Positions 31,018 through 42,663 of a stretch of DNA of 64,000 nt are shown here, piece by piece. How positions within the stretch are numbered: position 1 is the first letter of the stretch; each line of letters opens with the position of its first letter. The notes under the pieces were generated by a model. It searched no databases. It was not told the origin of the DNA and worked only from the letters and a program-made list of their open reading frames with translations. The stretch is taken from assembly GCA_020631735.1 (NCBI GenBank), contig CM036162.1, positions 93,482,401-93,546,400 on the forward strand. Direction: 5' to 3'. Origin of the DNA: Saccharum officinarum (Eukaryota; Streptophyta; Magnoliopsida; Poales; Poaceae). Both the position numbers and the translations under genes were made by a program.

Positions 31018-33989
31018 TGTGACAACCGTGTAAGAAAGAATAGGAAGAACGTGAGGGAAGATCTTTTCAAGTATCGATTCATGCCAAACTATACCTGCTG
31101 GATCCACCATGGTGAAGCCAATCGTATTAGAGAGGAGGTGGTGAGACCATGCCTCGAGGCTTTGGATGGAGATGCCAAGGTAACAGACTGGATGGATGAC
31201 TTTCAGGAGGCACGGTTCGGTGAAGGATTAGAGGAAGAGCCAGAGGAATCCGCAAAGGCGTACTATGATATGTTGTCTTCGGCACAGAAGCCCCTTCACC
31301 AAAAGATAATGGTTTCGCAACTGGATGCCATTGGACGCCTAATGGTGTTCAAGTCATAGTGTAGCATGAGTCAAGACAACTTCGATGGTATGTTGGCAGT
31401 TGTTGGATCTCTGCTTCCGGAGGGTCACATTCTGCCGAAGAACTTGTACGAGTCACATAAACTTCTTCATGCCCTTAAGATGTCGTATGAGCACATCCAT
31501 GCTTGTCTGAATGGTTGCGTCCTATTTAGGAAAGATCACGAGAAAACAACGCACTGTCCAAAGTGCAAATCCTCTAGGTATCTAGAGGTCGACACTAGTG
31601 ATGGCAAGAAGGAACAACTTGGTATCCCCGCGAAGGTCCTACGGTACCTTCCTGTCATACCGAGGATCCATCGGCTGTACATGACAGAGGAGTCCGCGAA
31701 ATAGATGACATGGCACAAACATGGCAAAAGATACAATGCTGACAAGATGGTACACCCATCGGATGGCGATGCATGGACCCATTTCGATGGCATACATCAT
31801 GGTAAAGCTGAGGAGGCTCGGAATGTATGTGTAGCGCTGGCAACAGATGGGTTCAACCCCTATGGATTGCTGGCGGCCCCGTACACTTGTTGGCCTGTGT
31901 TCGTGATCCCCCTCAATCTCCCCCTGGCGTCATGTTTCAACCCAAGAACGTATTCTTGTCACTAATAATTCCTGGACACCCGAGGAACAAGATGGGTGTG
32001 TTCATGGAGCCTCTCATTGATGAATTGATCCTTGCTTGGGAAAAGGGGGTACTGACATAAGACCGAGCTACAAAGAAGAACTTCACAATGCATGTGTGGT
32101 ACCACTACTCCCTGCATGACTTTCTAGTGTATGGCATATTCTGCGCGTGGTGTGTTCACAGGAATTTCCCATGCCCAATATGCAAGACAGCTATGAGGTT
32201 CACTTGGCTGAAGAGGGGTGGCAAGTTTTCTTCGTTTGACCAACATCATCAATTCCTCCCTCTTGACCATCCATTCAGACGAGACGTCAAGAACTTCAGA
32301 AAAGGGGTTCAAGTCACCGACCCTGCTCCTCAGATGATGACCGGTGCCGAGGTTCGTGCTGAGATAGAGGCTCTCAAAGATGATAAAAAGAAAGGTGTTT
32401 TTATTGGATATGGTGAGGAACACCAGTGGACTCATAAATCGGGCTTGACTAGGCTCCCCTATTTCAATGACCTTCTTCCACACAATATTGATGTAATGCA
32501 CACAGAAAAGAATATCGCCGAGACGCTTTTTGCAACACTCATGGACATTCCTGATAAGTCAAAGGACAACGTTAAGGCTAGACTGGACCTGGCAATGATG
32601 TGTGATAGGCTAAATCAAGTGATGAAGCCTCCCGCGCTCGGCAAGAAATGGAGGACTCCAGTCGATTTTGTCTTGAAAAAGGACAAAAGGAAGGAAATAC
32701 TACAGTGGATCCAGACGTTAATGTTCCCTGATGGGCATGCGGCGAATTTGAGTAGAGGAGTGAACTTGTCCACTATGCGAGTCTTAGGAATGAAGAGTCA
32801 TGACTACCACATATGGATTGAGCGGCTCCTTCCTGCGATGACCCGGGGATACGTCCCCGAGCATGTGTGGCGTGTGCTGGCAGAGTTGAGCTATTTCTTT
32901 TGCCAGCTTTGTGCCAAGGAGTTATCTCGGGACGTGATTGATGACTTGGAGAAAGTGGCACCTGTGTTGCTCTGCAAGTTGGAGAAGATCTTCCCACCCG
33001 ACTTCTTCCTGGCGATGCAGCATCTGATTTTGCACCTACTGTATGAGGCACGAATGGAGGGCCTGTGCAGGCCCGTTGGTGCTATACAATTCAGAGATAT
33101 CTAAAGATTCTTCAGAAAAAGTGTAGAAATAAATCTAAAATTGAGGCTTCTGTGGCAGAGGCATTCATTCTAGAGGAGGTTTCAAACTTCACAACAGCAT
33201 ACTATAAGGATGGCCTTCCCAGCGTGCACAATTGTCCCCCTCGTTACATCGCAGATGAGAGTTCATCGAACCTCAACCTTTTCAAAGGGCAACTTGGAAA
33301 GGCAAGCGCATCAGGCACCAAGACCTTGCGGCATGATGAGTGGCGCACTATCATGCTGTATGTGTTGTTGAACCTTGACGAAGTGAAGCCTTATGTGCAG
33401 TAAGTTCTCAATGAGCTTGCTACATACGCCCTTGTCACTATCCTCCATCTATCCAACCCCCTTGTCTCTTGTTTTTTAGGGAATTTCTGAATAAATACCG
33501 GAGAGGGAATATGGCTCCTTCCCCTTAAGAAGAAGATAGTCTTCTCAAAGATGGTGTGCCCGATTTCATATCCTAGTTTATGATGTGAATGGCTATTGCT
33601 TTCACACAAGAAACTACGAGCGGAGTTGGCCCAATCAGAAAACCACGAATACCAGAGTTCGTACGCCTAGCACCGATGAGCGCGACTACTACGACATAGT
33701 AGAAGAAATATACGAGCTCAATTTTGAGTGTTGCAAAGCTCCTAATACAGTCGTATTCAAATGCCATTGGTTTGATCCTAATGTCACGAGAACAACCCCT
33801 GAGAGTGGATAAGTCAAAATTCGATAAGATTCTGTCTATCAAGGAGAGGATGTCTACATTATGGCTCAACAGGCCATGCAAGTTTATTATCTCCCATGGG
33901 CGTGCCAAAAAGATACATGATGTCTGTATGCAGGACTTCTTCAGGTGCGATGAAGGGTTTGAGGACCAGGCGGCGTGAGTGCAGGACAA
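31018..33989 (+). pseudogene. CACTA TNP2 transposase, main part
   Basis: The transposase resumes right after the LTR insertion. Recognisable in order: FKYRFMPNYTCWIHHGE, a second block MSQDNFDGMLAVVGSLLPEG with a CPKC...KSSRYL zinc motif, and the Transposase_21 core (TWHKHGKRYN, WPVFVIPLNLP, FTMHVWYHYSLHDFLVYG, CPICKTAMRFTWLK, HNIDVMHTEKNIAETLFATL). Then come DUF4218-like (LLYEARMEGL, QARWCYTIQRYLKILQKK) and DUF4216-like parts (VNGYCFHTRNYERSW, VFKCHWFDPN). Defects: in-frame stops at 31357-31359 and 31702-31704 (a TAG where the family has Gln), a frameshift near 31900, and TAA at about 32058. An intron lies at about 33400-33478 (GTTTTTTAG|G acceptor). Not functional. Confidence 0.9.
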
Positions 33990-33999
33990 GGTCTGTAGG

Positions 34000-35180
34000 T
34001 CCCGACTCTCAGACCTGTACCACGAGACGTGACTCTAGTGCATCATCAACTATAGCGCCGACGTCCTTGGTCAGGTGGTGAGGAAGCCCGATGCCAGGAC
34101 CAGGACGCTCACCAGGGAGCAGTACCTCTCGGTAAGTACGAAACATTAATACTGACTCCTTCCATGAAGAATAGGTATGTTTCATTTCATCTTCTAACAT
34201 ATCAATAACTTGATTGCATGCAGCAATGTCCTGATTGGTGCGCCAGGCACCGCCTTTGCTGGAAGGCCATTGTGGACAGGTGGCTCTCGAAGGAGTGGGC
34301 AAAGAAGCACAACATCCGTCGGGACTGCCGCCTACATATGGGTGGGGCACCACACCACCAAGGTAACCGGAGCCTCAGCGCGTACGCCCAGACATGGGTA
34401 ATCTTCTTTGTGTTTTCATCTTTATTTATTTATTCTAACGCTCAATTCTCATTATTTGTAATCATCTCTGTGTTTTCCTCATAGTCCTAGGCGCACCAAG
34501 GCCAGGAATGCAATGAGTTCATGGCGTACGCCCTGGCACACAAGGGCAAGGCGACGGCCCTAGAAATCACCTACAACCCGATGGACGGGCCCGAGACATA
34601 CACCAATGCGAGCGTCCATAGCAAGCTTAGCGAGTACACCTCAGCGGCCCGCCAGCGCCATGGGGAGGACTTCTATCCGGCCACCCAACCCCTAGACACA
34701 GACCTCCTAATGAGGCTAGGAGGAGGGAAGCAACACGGCCGGTACTGGATGGCGGACAACACAGTCGACTCCGCCTCTGTTCCCAACCTCGCCGAGATTC
34801 AAGCAAGGAGCACGAGCTCCTTCCTCCCCATACGCTCTCGGCAGCAGAGCTCACAGCAGCAGATGGCGAAACTCCAGGTTACTACTGTTTTATTCGTCGT
34901 TCATTGCTTTTACACATCTACCTTGCCTTTGCATTGTTTAAACATTACGGGTGGAATGTTGTAGGCCGACTTGCGGAGGTTGGAGGCCCAGCAGATGACC
35001 CAGGCGGAGGCCCATCGGCTAGAGATGGAGGCTGTACAAGCCTAGAGGGTGCTCGAGGCGCAGAGGATGCAGGACATGTTTAGCTTTTTGGCGAGCCTTC
35101 AAGCCTTGCCAGGTGTGGTCGTGCCCCAGTTGCTACTCGTTCCAGTTGTGGCTCCTCCTCGTCCTGTAGAGACTCCGGTG
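34000..35180 (+). pseudogene. CACTA second gene, Transposase_24 (TNPA-like) remnant
   Basis: Coding pieces split by intron-like gaps. The first is QQCPDWCARHRLCWKAIVDR...WLSKEWAKKHNIRR at 34215-34310. The next is FMAYALAHKGKATALEITYN...QPLDTDLLMRLGGGKQHGRYW at 34519-34760, with the conserved ATxPLDTD-type block. Last is a Gln/Glu-rich coiled coil (RRLEAQQMTQAEAHRLEMEA) at 34975-35040, broken by a TAG. This arrangement matches the plant En/Spm Transposase_24 family, thought to bind subterminal repeats. The pieces are in different frames and at least one stop interrupts them. Confidence 0.8.
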
Positions 35181-35454
35181 AGTATATATGGTTGTTTATT
35201 CCTTTAGCTTGTGCGACCCTCCTGCAAATACTCATGAATTTGCTTCTCCTTTATGCAGCCATAATTGGCGGGTTTGAACCTGACTCCTCGAGGTGGCCCT
35301 TCTCCACAGGCCGGGTGGCTAAGTGGCCCTCCTCAAGGTGGCAGTTCACACTCCGGGTGGGGAGGGTGTCAGTAGGTACCGTTTATTTGTTTCTTTTCAT
35401 GTTGCATGGACTTGTGTTAGACTTAGCCTTATGTTGAACTACTGCTAGAGACAT

Positions 35455-35625
35455 ATATATATATATATATATATATTGTGATGGATATTGTCATGGATGA
35501 TGCGAATGTATGTGATGGATTATGGACAATGGATTTGTATGTGATGTATTATGGATGGTGGATGTGTATATGATGGGTTATGGATGTGTATGTGATGGAA
35601 TATGGATGTGTATGTGATATATCCT
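35455..35625. repeat. AT run and ATGGATGTGTATGTG minisatellite
   Basis: A TATATA run (35453-35475) is followed by seven or so loose repeats of TATGGAT(GT)GTATGTGATGG, 20-27 bases each, in the 3' part of the CACTA element. Confidence 0.8.
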
Positions 35626-35699
35626 ATGCTGTATGTTGATATATATGTCATTTCTTTGTTTGTGCTGATGGAAAGCAAAAAAACAAAAAATAGCATTTT

Positions 35700-36162
35700 T
35701 CCCTCTTTGCCGAGTGCCACACTTGGCAAAGAGGGCTTTGCCGAGTGCCATGACTATGACACTCGGCAAAGCTAGGAAGTAGAGACCCAATTTCCCAGCT
35801 TTGCCGAGTGCTAAGCCACGACACTCGGCAAAGATTAAAAAATAAATAAAAAAATTATTTGCCGAGTGCAAGGCTACGGCACTCGACAAAGATTTTTCAA
35901 AAAAAAGAATTCTTTGCCGAGTGTCGCTGACGTGTCACTCGGCAAAGAGGCCATCACAGTTGACGGTGAATTTTTTTTGCCGAGTGCTTACGTGACACTC
36001 GGTAAAGGCTTTGCTGAGTGCCCGATATGTGGCACTCGATAAAGAAACCTTTGCCGACGGGTTCTTTGCCGAGTGCAGCACTCGGCAAAGCCTTTTACCG
36101 AGTGCAATAGGGGCTTTGCCGAGTGCCCCAAGCACTCGGCAAAGAGCCCGTCTACAGTAGTG
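35700..36162. repeat. CACTA right subterminal repeats and terminal inverted repeat
   Basis: At least 15 GCCGAGTGC or GCACTCGGC motifs, arranged as hairpin-like opposed pairs, ending with GGCAAAGAGCCCGTCTACAG-TAGTG. The last 13 bases are the terminal repeat. Confidence 0.95.
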
Positions 36163-36310
36163 TTGGGACCTTGTTTTGTATTGAAACATTTCAATCCTCT
36201 TAATGAAACATGTGTCAACGGACGTGTTCTAAAAAAAGATACAAAGAATTACACATTCGAGTCCTTTCCCTTCTGACTGATTTCTTTGTCAGTTACAACT
36301 CAACGTCTTC
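36163..36310 (+). mobile_element. LINE-like 3' tail
   Basis: CCTCTTAATGAAACATGTGT followed by CAACGGACGTGTTCTAAAAA resembles the conserved 3' end of grass LINEs with a short A-tail. Its position right at the CACTA edge leaves the insertion order unclear. Confidence 0.35.
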
Positions 36311-36319
36311 ATTGCATTG

Positions 36320-36600
36320 CTGTTATAGGCCATTTTTATGTGGCTCGATTGCTGTTGTTGCTGGCACAATGCTACCCCTGGCTGATTCCAAGACACTGTC
36401 TCTGCATACCATCAGCCTCGATGGAGGAGAACAATGACCCAAATGTCAGCGGGTGTGTAGACTAATAAAGTCTTTGCCAGCAAGAAGGGGGATTAAGGAG
36501 GCTATGAAGAAATCTGTGGGCTACTGAGCTGTGATAGGAAGGGAAGCCGTTCATAAGTGAAGACTAGAGCCAGCAGGCTCATTGTGGCTGGAGGATACCA
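36320..36600 (+). pseudogene. Decayed copy of the small gene at 2795-3240 (exon 2 and 3' flank)
   Basis: It aligns from the intron acceptor (GCTGTTATAG versus GCTGTTCTAG) through the hydrophobic segment (LLLLAQC / CGSIAVVAGTML), the DPNVSG block, KVFASKK-like and KEAMK-like remnants, and into the 3' flank (TAAGTGAAGACTAGAGCCAG versus TAAGTGAAGGACAGAAGCAG). Keeping the intron end shows DNA-level duplication rather than retrocopying. Several stops and frameshifts are present. A decayed NLR 3' end follows on the opposite strand. Confidence 0.8.
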
Positions 36601-36961
36601 ACTAGCACAGAGTTCTTCACATTTTGAGTACATATGAAGCTAAATTGCTTATGCAATCCAAGTATGTAAAAGTCGACTCAATTGCTGTTGTCTATGCATT
36701 GTTTCATGTGAACTCTAACTGTATCTATCCAGTTCGATCAATAATTGCGTCTAACATGGTACTGAATTGCAATAGCATCTTAATCCACAACACCTGATTC
36801 CGAAATTCAATGTAATGAAAGCCAATGTTGTATTAATGCAGCTACATCTGTTTACAGTTAAATATAAACAAGAACATACACAGCTTATACAAATACATAC
36901 AATATATGAAATAATTTGGCATGGCGCATCTACATTGCTTAGTTGTCAATGTGTGGATGGG

Positions 36962-37500
36962 CTAGTAGGCACAATTGACTTGCCAATGAGGAACCTGGGG
37001 CATTTTATTGTGTTCACTGATCTGCCTTTGCAGTATCTTTGTCAGGTTCTCTTTCTCTCTGCATTTCTTAAGAAGAAGCTCATTCAGGTTCCACAGGTCT
37101 GGCACTCCAGACAAGCCAGAACTTAACTGTTGTCCTGCAGTGATGGGCACTTGTTCATCCAAAGTTTCTTAAGCTCAGGCATGGCGCCTTTGTCGATTGA
37201 CTCTTTCTCTATTTTCTATAGCCCATCAATGTCAAGGAACTTGAGCTTTGGAAATGTACCAGTACAAAAATGCAAGGAGTCACCTATGTAGGAGTTCTCC
37301 CATAGGCCTAGCAAAGTCAGGTTGCGCAGGTTCCGATGGCGCTCAGTGTCTTTGTGCTTCAGTTGTGTCCCCAGCAGCTTCACCTTAGCTTAGATCATTG
37401 AGTGAACCGATCCAATTAGGTAGACTGCTCAGATTTCCACATAACCTCAGGGAAACAAGACGTGCATCATAGCGCACTTCAAGCCTAGCAAAACATGGCT
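36962..37500 (-). pseudogene. NLR leucine-rich-repeat C-terminal fragment
   Basis: On the minus strand it reads KVKLLGTQL, NLTLLGLWENSYIG, FPKLKFLDIDGL, a KKLWMNKCPSLQD-like block and SGLSGVPDLWNLNELLLKKC, ending near 36962. It is the same ending as the NLR at 43598-44157 (NLSNLVVLGLWENSYIS, FPKLKILDIDGLDN, LSLNKCPSLQDNSFGLSGV), so the two are duplicates. It is broken by stops, and no NB-ARC part is present. It converges with the small-gene copy at 36320. Confidence 0.85.
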
Positions 37501-38480
37501 TGAAGCCCAGTACCTATCTCTATTGATCCGAACCCCAAAACATCTCTTTTCTAACATCTTTGGTAAAATTCTTGGAAATCTTTAAGTTGAAGTTTTTGAA
37601 GTGTTCTTTTGTTGGTTCGTAGGTGACATGATGTCTTGAGAACATAGCTTTGCCTCCAACAAATTTCTCACAAACACCCTCCTTAATTTCAAGAAATATG
37701 TGAAAACCCCAATTTGAGAGAGGAAATTCAAGATTCATGGCCAAGCATTGAGCTTTTGGCCGTAACCTTATGCAATACCTTCAACATATTCTAGGGAGGG
37801 TATGTCCAAAATTTCATGTGATTTGGATTTTGTTTGATCGAGTTTTGCAAAATTTTCTTTCTTGCTTTGGCCTGCTGAAAACTGTCTATGCGGAACCTCC
37901 GCGACGCTGAAGTTTTGCGTGTGTACACAGAACTTTCATGACTGCTGGGCTGAAAACAACTTTTTGAGGTTCTAAGGTGCTTCTCTAACTTGCTCTTGCT
38001 TCCTGTTTACCATCTGACTTTCCTAAAACTATCTCTAACTACAATAGTTTTGTTATGGTTATGGGGACTTCAGTTTGGTAGAAGTGAGAAGCTTTTAGGA
38101 AAGTTTGGGACATAGGTCGAGTTTTGAAAAAAGAATTTAGATTGGCTTTCGTTCAAACCCCAACCATCCCCCACCATGTGATCGCTGCTTTGGTCCTTCA
38201 CATACACAATTCTATTAAGTGATTAAAAACAACAATTGATAATATTTTTTAGATGAAACAGGAGGGGTGTGACCCTCTACTGAAAATTTATCTTCTACAA
38301 CTAAACAGAACAAAACTAACACAATTTTTTGATGAGATGTTTATTTTGGGGTCGCCATTCCTCTTCCGTGCGATCCTACGACGTCTCTCCTGCATCCCCG
38401 CAACCTAGGCATCCCTACACGCTAGTCAACAAGGGTTCGAATCCCAGTCAGCCCATTTCTACCAAAAATATAATAATAAT
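37501..38480. other. No gene recognised
   Basis: AT-rich sequence. A 74-codon minus-strand frame (37744-37520) resembles nothing I know. Confidence 0.4.
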
Positions 38481-38599
38481 AAAAATCTTTCCCTTCTTCC
38501 CATCGCGAGCCGCCGAGTCACAACTCACAACCTCTCTTCTCCCCATCGCCCTCCTCTCTCTCTACCTTCCAGATCCGCGGTGGATCTGCGCCGCCGGAC

Positions 38600-38794
38600 A
38601 TGGCAAAGGCATTGACGGCGGCGTGGCTTGGGCCACACTGCATCGGGCGTCTCCACCACCCAGATCCGCTCGTGCTCCACTGCGGCCGGCACGACGCGTT
38701 CGCGGCGGCAGCGGCCGCTGGGGATGAGGACGCGGCCACCTGGGTGTTCTACGTCGACAATGTCGACTTCTCCTTCTGCACCCTCAAGGCCTAG
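38600..38794 (+). CDS. Hypothetical 64-residue frame in a GC-rich block, possible gene fragment
   Basis: The block at 38480-39070 has gene-like base composition in an AT-rich neighbourhood. ATG at 38600 (GGACATGGCAAAG) opens MAKALTAAWLGPHCIGRLHH...CGRHDAFAAAAAAGDEDAAT, ending in WVFYVDNVDFSFCTLKA. The stop follows directly. Immediately after, a 43-bp phrase containing GACATCCCGCCGCCGTG and AGTTGCTAGCCCAC is duplicated (38846 and 38872). Exon-like pieces further right (39513-39560, 39750-39850, 40250-40304) hint at a multi-exon gene or captured gene fragment. I do not recognise the family. Confidence 0.35.
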   Translation: MAKALTAAWLGPHCIGRLHHPDPLVLHCGRHDAFAAAAAAGDEDAATWVFYVDNVDFSFCTLKA

Positions 38795-39070
38795 AATGCC
38801 AGAGACGAGGACAAGGACGACGATTTCCTGGTCGCCGACATCCCGCCGCCGTGCAGTTGCTAGCCCACGCCGACATCCCGCCGCCGTGTAGTTGCTAGCC
38901 CACCTCACATGCGGACGTCTGGTGGCGCCAGGCTGCGAGACGCTTGGCAGGACGCATGGCGGCAGGCCACGACGCGCCAAACCCTAGACATCGTCGGCAG
39001 GCCTCAGCAGCTGCGACAACAACACCCGGCTGTAGGGCACGAGGACGATTTGGATGCGCTCCTTGAAGGT

Positions 39071-41790
39071 GACAAATCCATCTGATTATGATGCCTCTGG
39101 TTGCAAAACCTTCTAATGAGACTAGGGTCTCAATTTTTGCTTCATAAATTGCATAAATCCAAGCAGGGAGTTGAATTGCTGCGACATTTATTCTTCTCTA
39201 TATAAGAACTTGATGTCGACTGTTACTACTTTGCAACACAGATATGTTTTTTTTCTTAATAGCAAAACAAGTGCTTTGCTGCATGTTTTTTTGAAAGAAC
39301 AGCACTACTGCAATTAGAAGCTGGTTTCAAAATATGTTGGTAACCTGCATTTAGTCTATGACAAACTCTGCTATCATTCCTACTCTGATATAGGGAAGGT
39401 TCATTGTCAAGATATACTTATTCTATTTCTCAGACTGATTAAACATATATCATCTTTTCTTTCAGACTGATTAAACATTGAACTGAAAAGGATTCCTTTC
39501 GCATGGATACAGGAAAAGGTGCAACTGGAGATGAAGGCATCAGGCGTTCCCAATCTAGGTAACCATGAGTGATCTGTCGATAGTCTTTAAGTCATGATTC
39601 TGTTTCTTTTTATTTTTCCAATTTAGCTTGATTCGTTTTGTTGAATAAGTTAATGGTACTATGTGCATCCATTGATTCAGTGCAGAATGAAATGTGACTT
39701 GTGGATGACATCAGTGCACCATGGAACAATTCTTTTTATAAGGATGTGTGATCCATCACTGGGTAAACTATCTTTTGCGAGAGCAGAGTCATTCCACGAG
39801 GGCAAGGATGTGATCAAGATCGAAGAAAGTTTAGTTGCCTCTCACTGTTCTCATATGTCCATCCACTGCAGAATCAGTTTTAAAACTGTATGAGGTCGGG
39901 TTATAATCCAATCTGTGCCTTTGTATGAGGAGAGCGATGACAGTGATTCAAGGGGCTGTGTTACTGTTACATGTGTTTTTTTTTTCTTTTTATTCATTAC
40001 TATCCTAGGCAGTGCCAAACCATGCCACAATAAATACATCACTGAATATCTAAATCGATTCCTCTTTATGAATAAATGACTGAATAAATTCTTTTTATTC
40101 ATTACTATGCTAAGCAGTTGTTGTTATCATCCAAGAAATAAGGAGATGTACGTGGATTATGTATCTTTTCTTTTAACTTACAGAAAAGCCTGAAAGTCAA
40201 GCTCATCACATTTATAATCTTTTTCTTTATGTGCTCCTAGGCCTAGCTGGTTTATCTCGTCAGGTGGCAAAAAAGATGAAGATGAGGTCCAGGGCTATAT
40301 GCAGGTACCTATAGCTTCCTTTTCACTCTGATTTTTTTTAAAAAAAAATTACTATGCAGCTTACAATTGCTTGCAAGTTTAGATTTTGATATATGCGACA
40401 AAGGAATTTGTTCTCAGTTTGGGCTATAAGAGATTGAAAAATTTTACAGACAGAAAGTTGGTTAAATGGCCTGCTCTATGCATATATGTACATGATATGT
40501 TGTGGGTTGCTAGCTATTTTACCTTTGCCTACATGATATAGGGTTTAAATAAACTTGTCAGATGCTCCTTTTGAACATGGATGGACCTATTAACTCTTTT
40601 ATTTTGGTGCTCAATCACCCTGTTTTTGGATGATTCATTTAGAAGAAATTAGTTGACAAAAGTTGTATTTTTGTTTTTACTGAGGTTGCATATATTAATA
40701 TCTGGATAACTAGATTCTTAATAAGTATATATTTGCTTGAGCTGTTGAGGAAGAACCAGAAACCTTTGCTTGAGCTGTCGATTAAACAGTTTGCCTATCT
40801 CCTTTTGTAGAAAGTGAAAAGGACTCTCCTTTGGTTAAAGTTGGAGTCAGTTTGTTGAAACTGCATAGTCTTTTTGGATTTAATGGTCCGTTCCTGATCC
40901 CAAATAGGTACATACATACTGTATTTTCAGTTTCATGCACCGTGGTCCACTTGAGTGTTAAAACAGATTAGGCAACATGTCAATTTTTAATTCTGCCAGG
41001 ATTTGAGATGCATGACATGACATGAAGGCTCTGTTTCTGAAATAGTTTGATACTGCTTTATAAAAGAAATATATATATCACCATGAAAAGAGTAGTATGA
41101 TACTCCTGCTACTAAAATATATACTTCTTTTGTTTTGGGAATTAGTAGTATATACTAACTACAAAATAATATCATACTTGTTTTTGTTGTAGAACAGTAG
41201 TACATACCCCTAATGAAGCAGTATATACAATTCGTGACCCGGTTTTGTTATCTAAAATATACTCTTTCTCTCATTTTTTTGTTAACCAATTAAATGTCAG
41301 TGATCTTTTAAAAAGCGCTCTCTAAAATAGTTAGAAGGTTCTTGTTGGATATTGCACTGTCTACTTCAATTGTCATTTAGTTTCTAGAACCAAATAGCAA
41401 CTGATGTTGTATTCTCTTGGGTCAACTCAAGTCCTATACTTCTGTTAGACAGATGGTAGGTAAATTCTTGGGTTATTATATTTCTTTATTTAAGCCTGTG
41501 TTGATGTTCACAAAGATTTGTTACTTGACTTTTCAAACGCTGCAGGGAAGAAGGAACTATTGACCATCGTAAAGTGTGTTCTGGCTAAACACTCGACATC
41601 TAGAAGATCATTCACCAGTTGATTGGTAGCTCTGAGGGTGGCTTTTGAATGTAGCGGAGCATGAAGAGGAGTGTGCTCTTGCAGATGTATTTGTCTTTGC
41701 ATTATCTTTTTGGCTGCTGATTTGGTGTTGCTAGGTGTAGTAAGAATGTTGGCTGCCTTGGTGGAAATATGTAGCTATAACATGCAATCT
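39071..41790. other. Intron-like or non-coding sequence with scattered exon-like pieces
   Basis: Short pieces end in donor-like GTACCT or GTAACC (39560, 40304), for example SGGKKDEDEVQGYMQ at about 40258-40302. The overall sequence is AT-rich with T-runs, as in plant introns. No product can be named. Confidence 0.3.
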
Positions 41791-41815
41791 CTTCTTGCAT
41801 ATATATATATAGGGA

Positions 41816-42055
41816 GAGTATATTCAGTAACCAGCTACAAAATAAGTTATTTGTAGTCACCTCCATTTACGATAATTTTATATACTAATTTACGATAATG
41901 TAAATACATATTTACGATAGTTGGGTTACTATAACACATGGGGATATTTACCGTAACTGTGTAGTAAACCACTTAGTAAGGAGTTACTATAATCTCATAA
42001 ATTAACATAGTAACTATCGGCTATAGAATAAGTTATTTTGTAGTCAGCTATATAT
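41816..42055. mobile_element. Foldback MITE-like element
   Basis: The left end AGCTACAAAATAAGTTATTT-GTAG and right end GAATAAGTTATTTTGTAGTCAGCT are inverted copies. The interior is AT-rich with repeated TTTACGATA phrases. Superfamily not resolved. Confidence 0.55.
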
Positions 42056-42212
42056 CAGTGATGCTTAATAAGTTAGACATATATGTCTTTTAGTTATTTG
42101 ATTTGTCTGGTTATACGTCGTAGCGTTAGCACGATCATTATACTGTTTAATTTCACAGTATTGTTATCTTATCGTGCGATCCGTGTGTTTGTAGTACAAA
42201 AGTTTAGATGTT

Positions 42213-42242
42213 CCGTAGCAACGAACGGGCACGCTACCTAGT
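42213..42242 (+). mobile_element. Helitron-like 3' terminus
   Basis: GTAGC at 42215-42219 and GCTAC at 42233-42237 form a hairpin directly before CTAG (42238-42241) and a T. This is the hairpin plus CTRR ending, with T as the first base of the target, of plant Helitrons. The 5' TC end was not found, so the element's extent is unknown. It may include the gene-like fragments to the left. Confidence 0.5.
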
Positions 42243-42299
42243 TAAAGGCTAAAATAAAGAATCTGAGTACAAAGTTCAAGACACAAAAAAGATCACAAA

Positions 42300-42663
42300 A
42301 GAAAATAAAAAGGATTACACATAGGCTTCTAGCCATAGATCAATTAGAGGATGATATTTTGCTTTTCGCTCTTAGAATAACTAGAGCAAATTCTTGCTTA
42401 AATATAACCTTACAATGTTGCACTAAGTGTTGAATGTTGCTGAAAATGACATCATTCCTCGCTATCCAAATAACCCAATACATTGTGAGGATAATCTCGA
42501 TGAAGAAAATGAGCTGAAGTTGATCTCTGAAGCTCATCAAGACATCAAAGGGGTCATTGGTGTTAGGCACGAGCAAATTCAGAGTAAACCAGCTTGCTAA
42601 GAGGCAGTCAAACATTAAGTGAAACAAGCTCTCTTCCACAGCCAAGGAGCAGGAAGAGAACAC
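42300..42663 (-). pseudogene. LINE C-terminal (zf-RVT) remnant
   Basis: On the minus strand the frame contains ESLFHLMFDCLLASWFTLNL and a YWVIWIARNDVIFSN segment. This combination is typical of the zinc-binding reverse-transcriptase domain (zf-RVT) at the end of plant LINE proteins. No poly(A) or 5' portion is evident. Confidence 0.7.

Larger units (their letters stand above)
13295..36162 (+). mobile_element. CACTA (En/Spm) transposon, 5' end lost, split by nested LTR elements
   Basis: The right end is clear. Bases 35700-36162 carry many GCCGAGTGC/GCACTCGGC subterminal repeats and finish ...CAGTAGTG, so the minus strand starts CACTACTGTAGACGGGC. The 3 bases after it (TTG) would be the target duplication. 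Matching subterminal repeats start at about 13660, and typical CACTA left-arm sequence starts near 13295, but no CACTA terminus is found there, so the left end is truncated. Between them lie remnants of a TNP2-type transposase (15461-15603 plus 31018-33989) and a second, Transposase_24-like gene (34000-35180). Removing the LTR insertion (15604-31017) leaves roughly 7.4 kb. Stops and a frameshift make it non-functional by itself. Confidence 0.9.
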
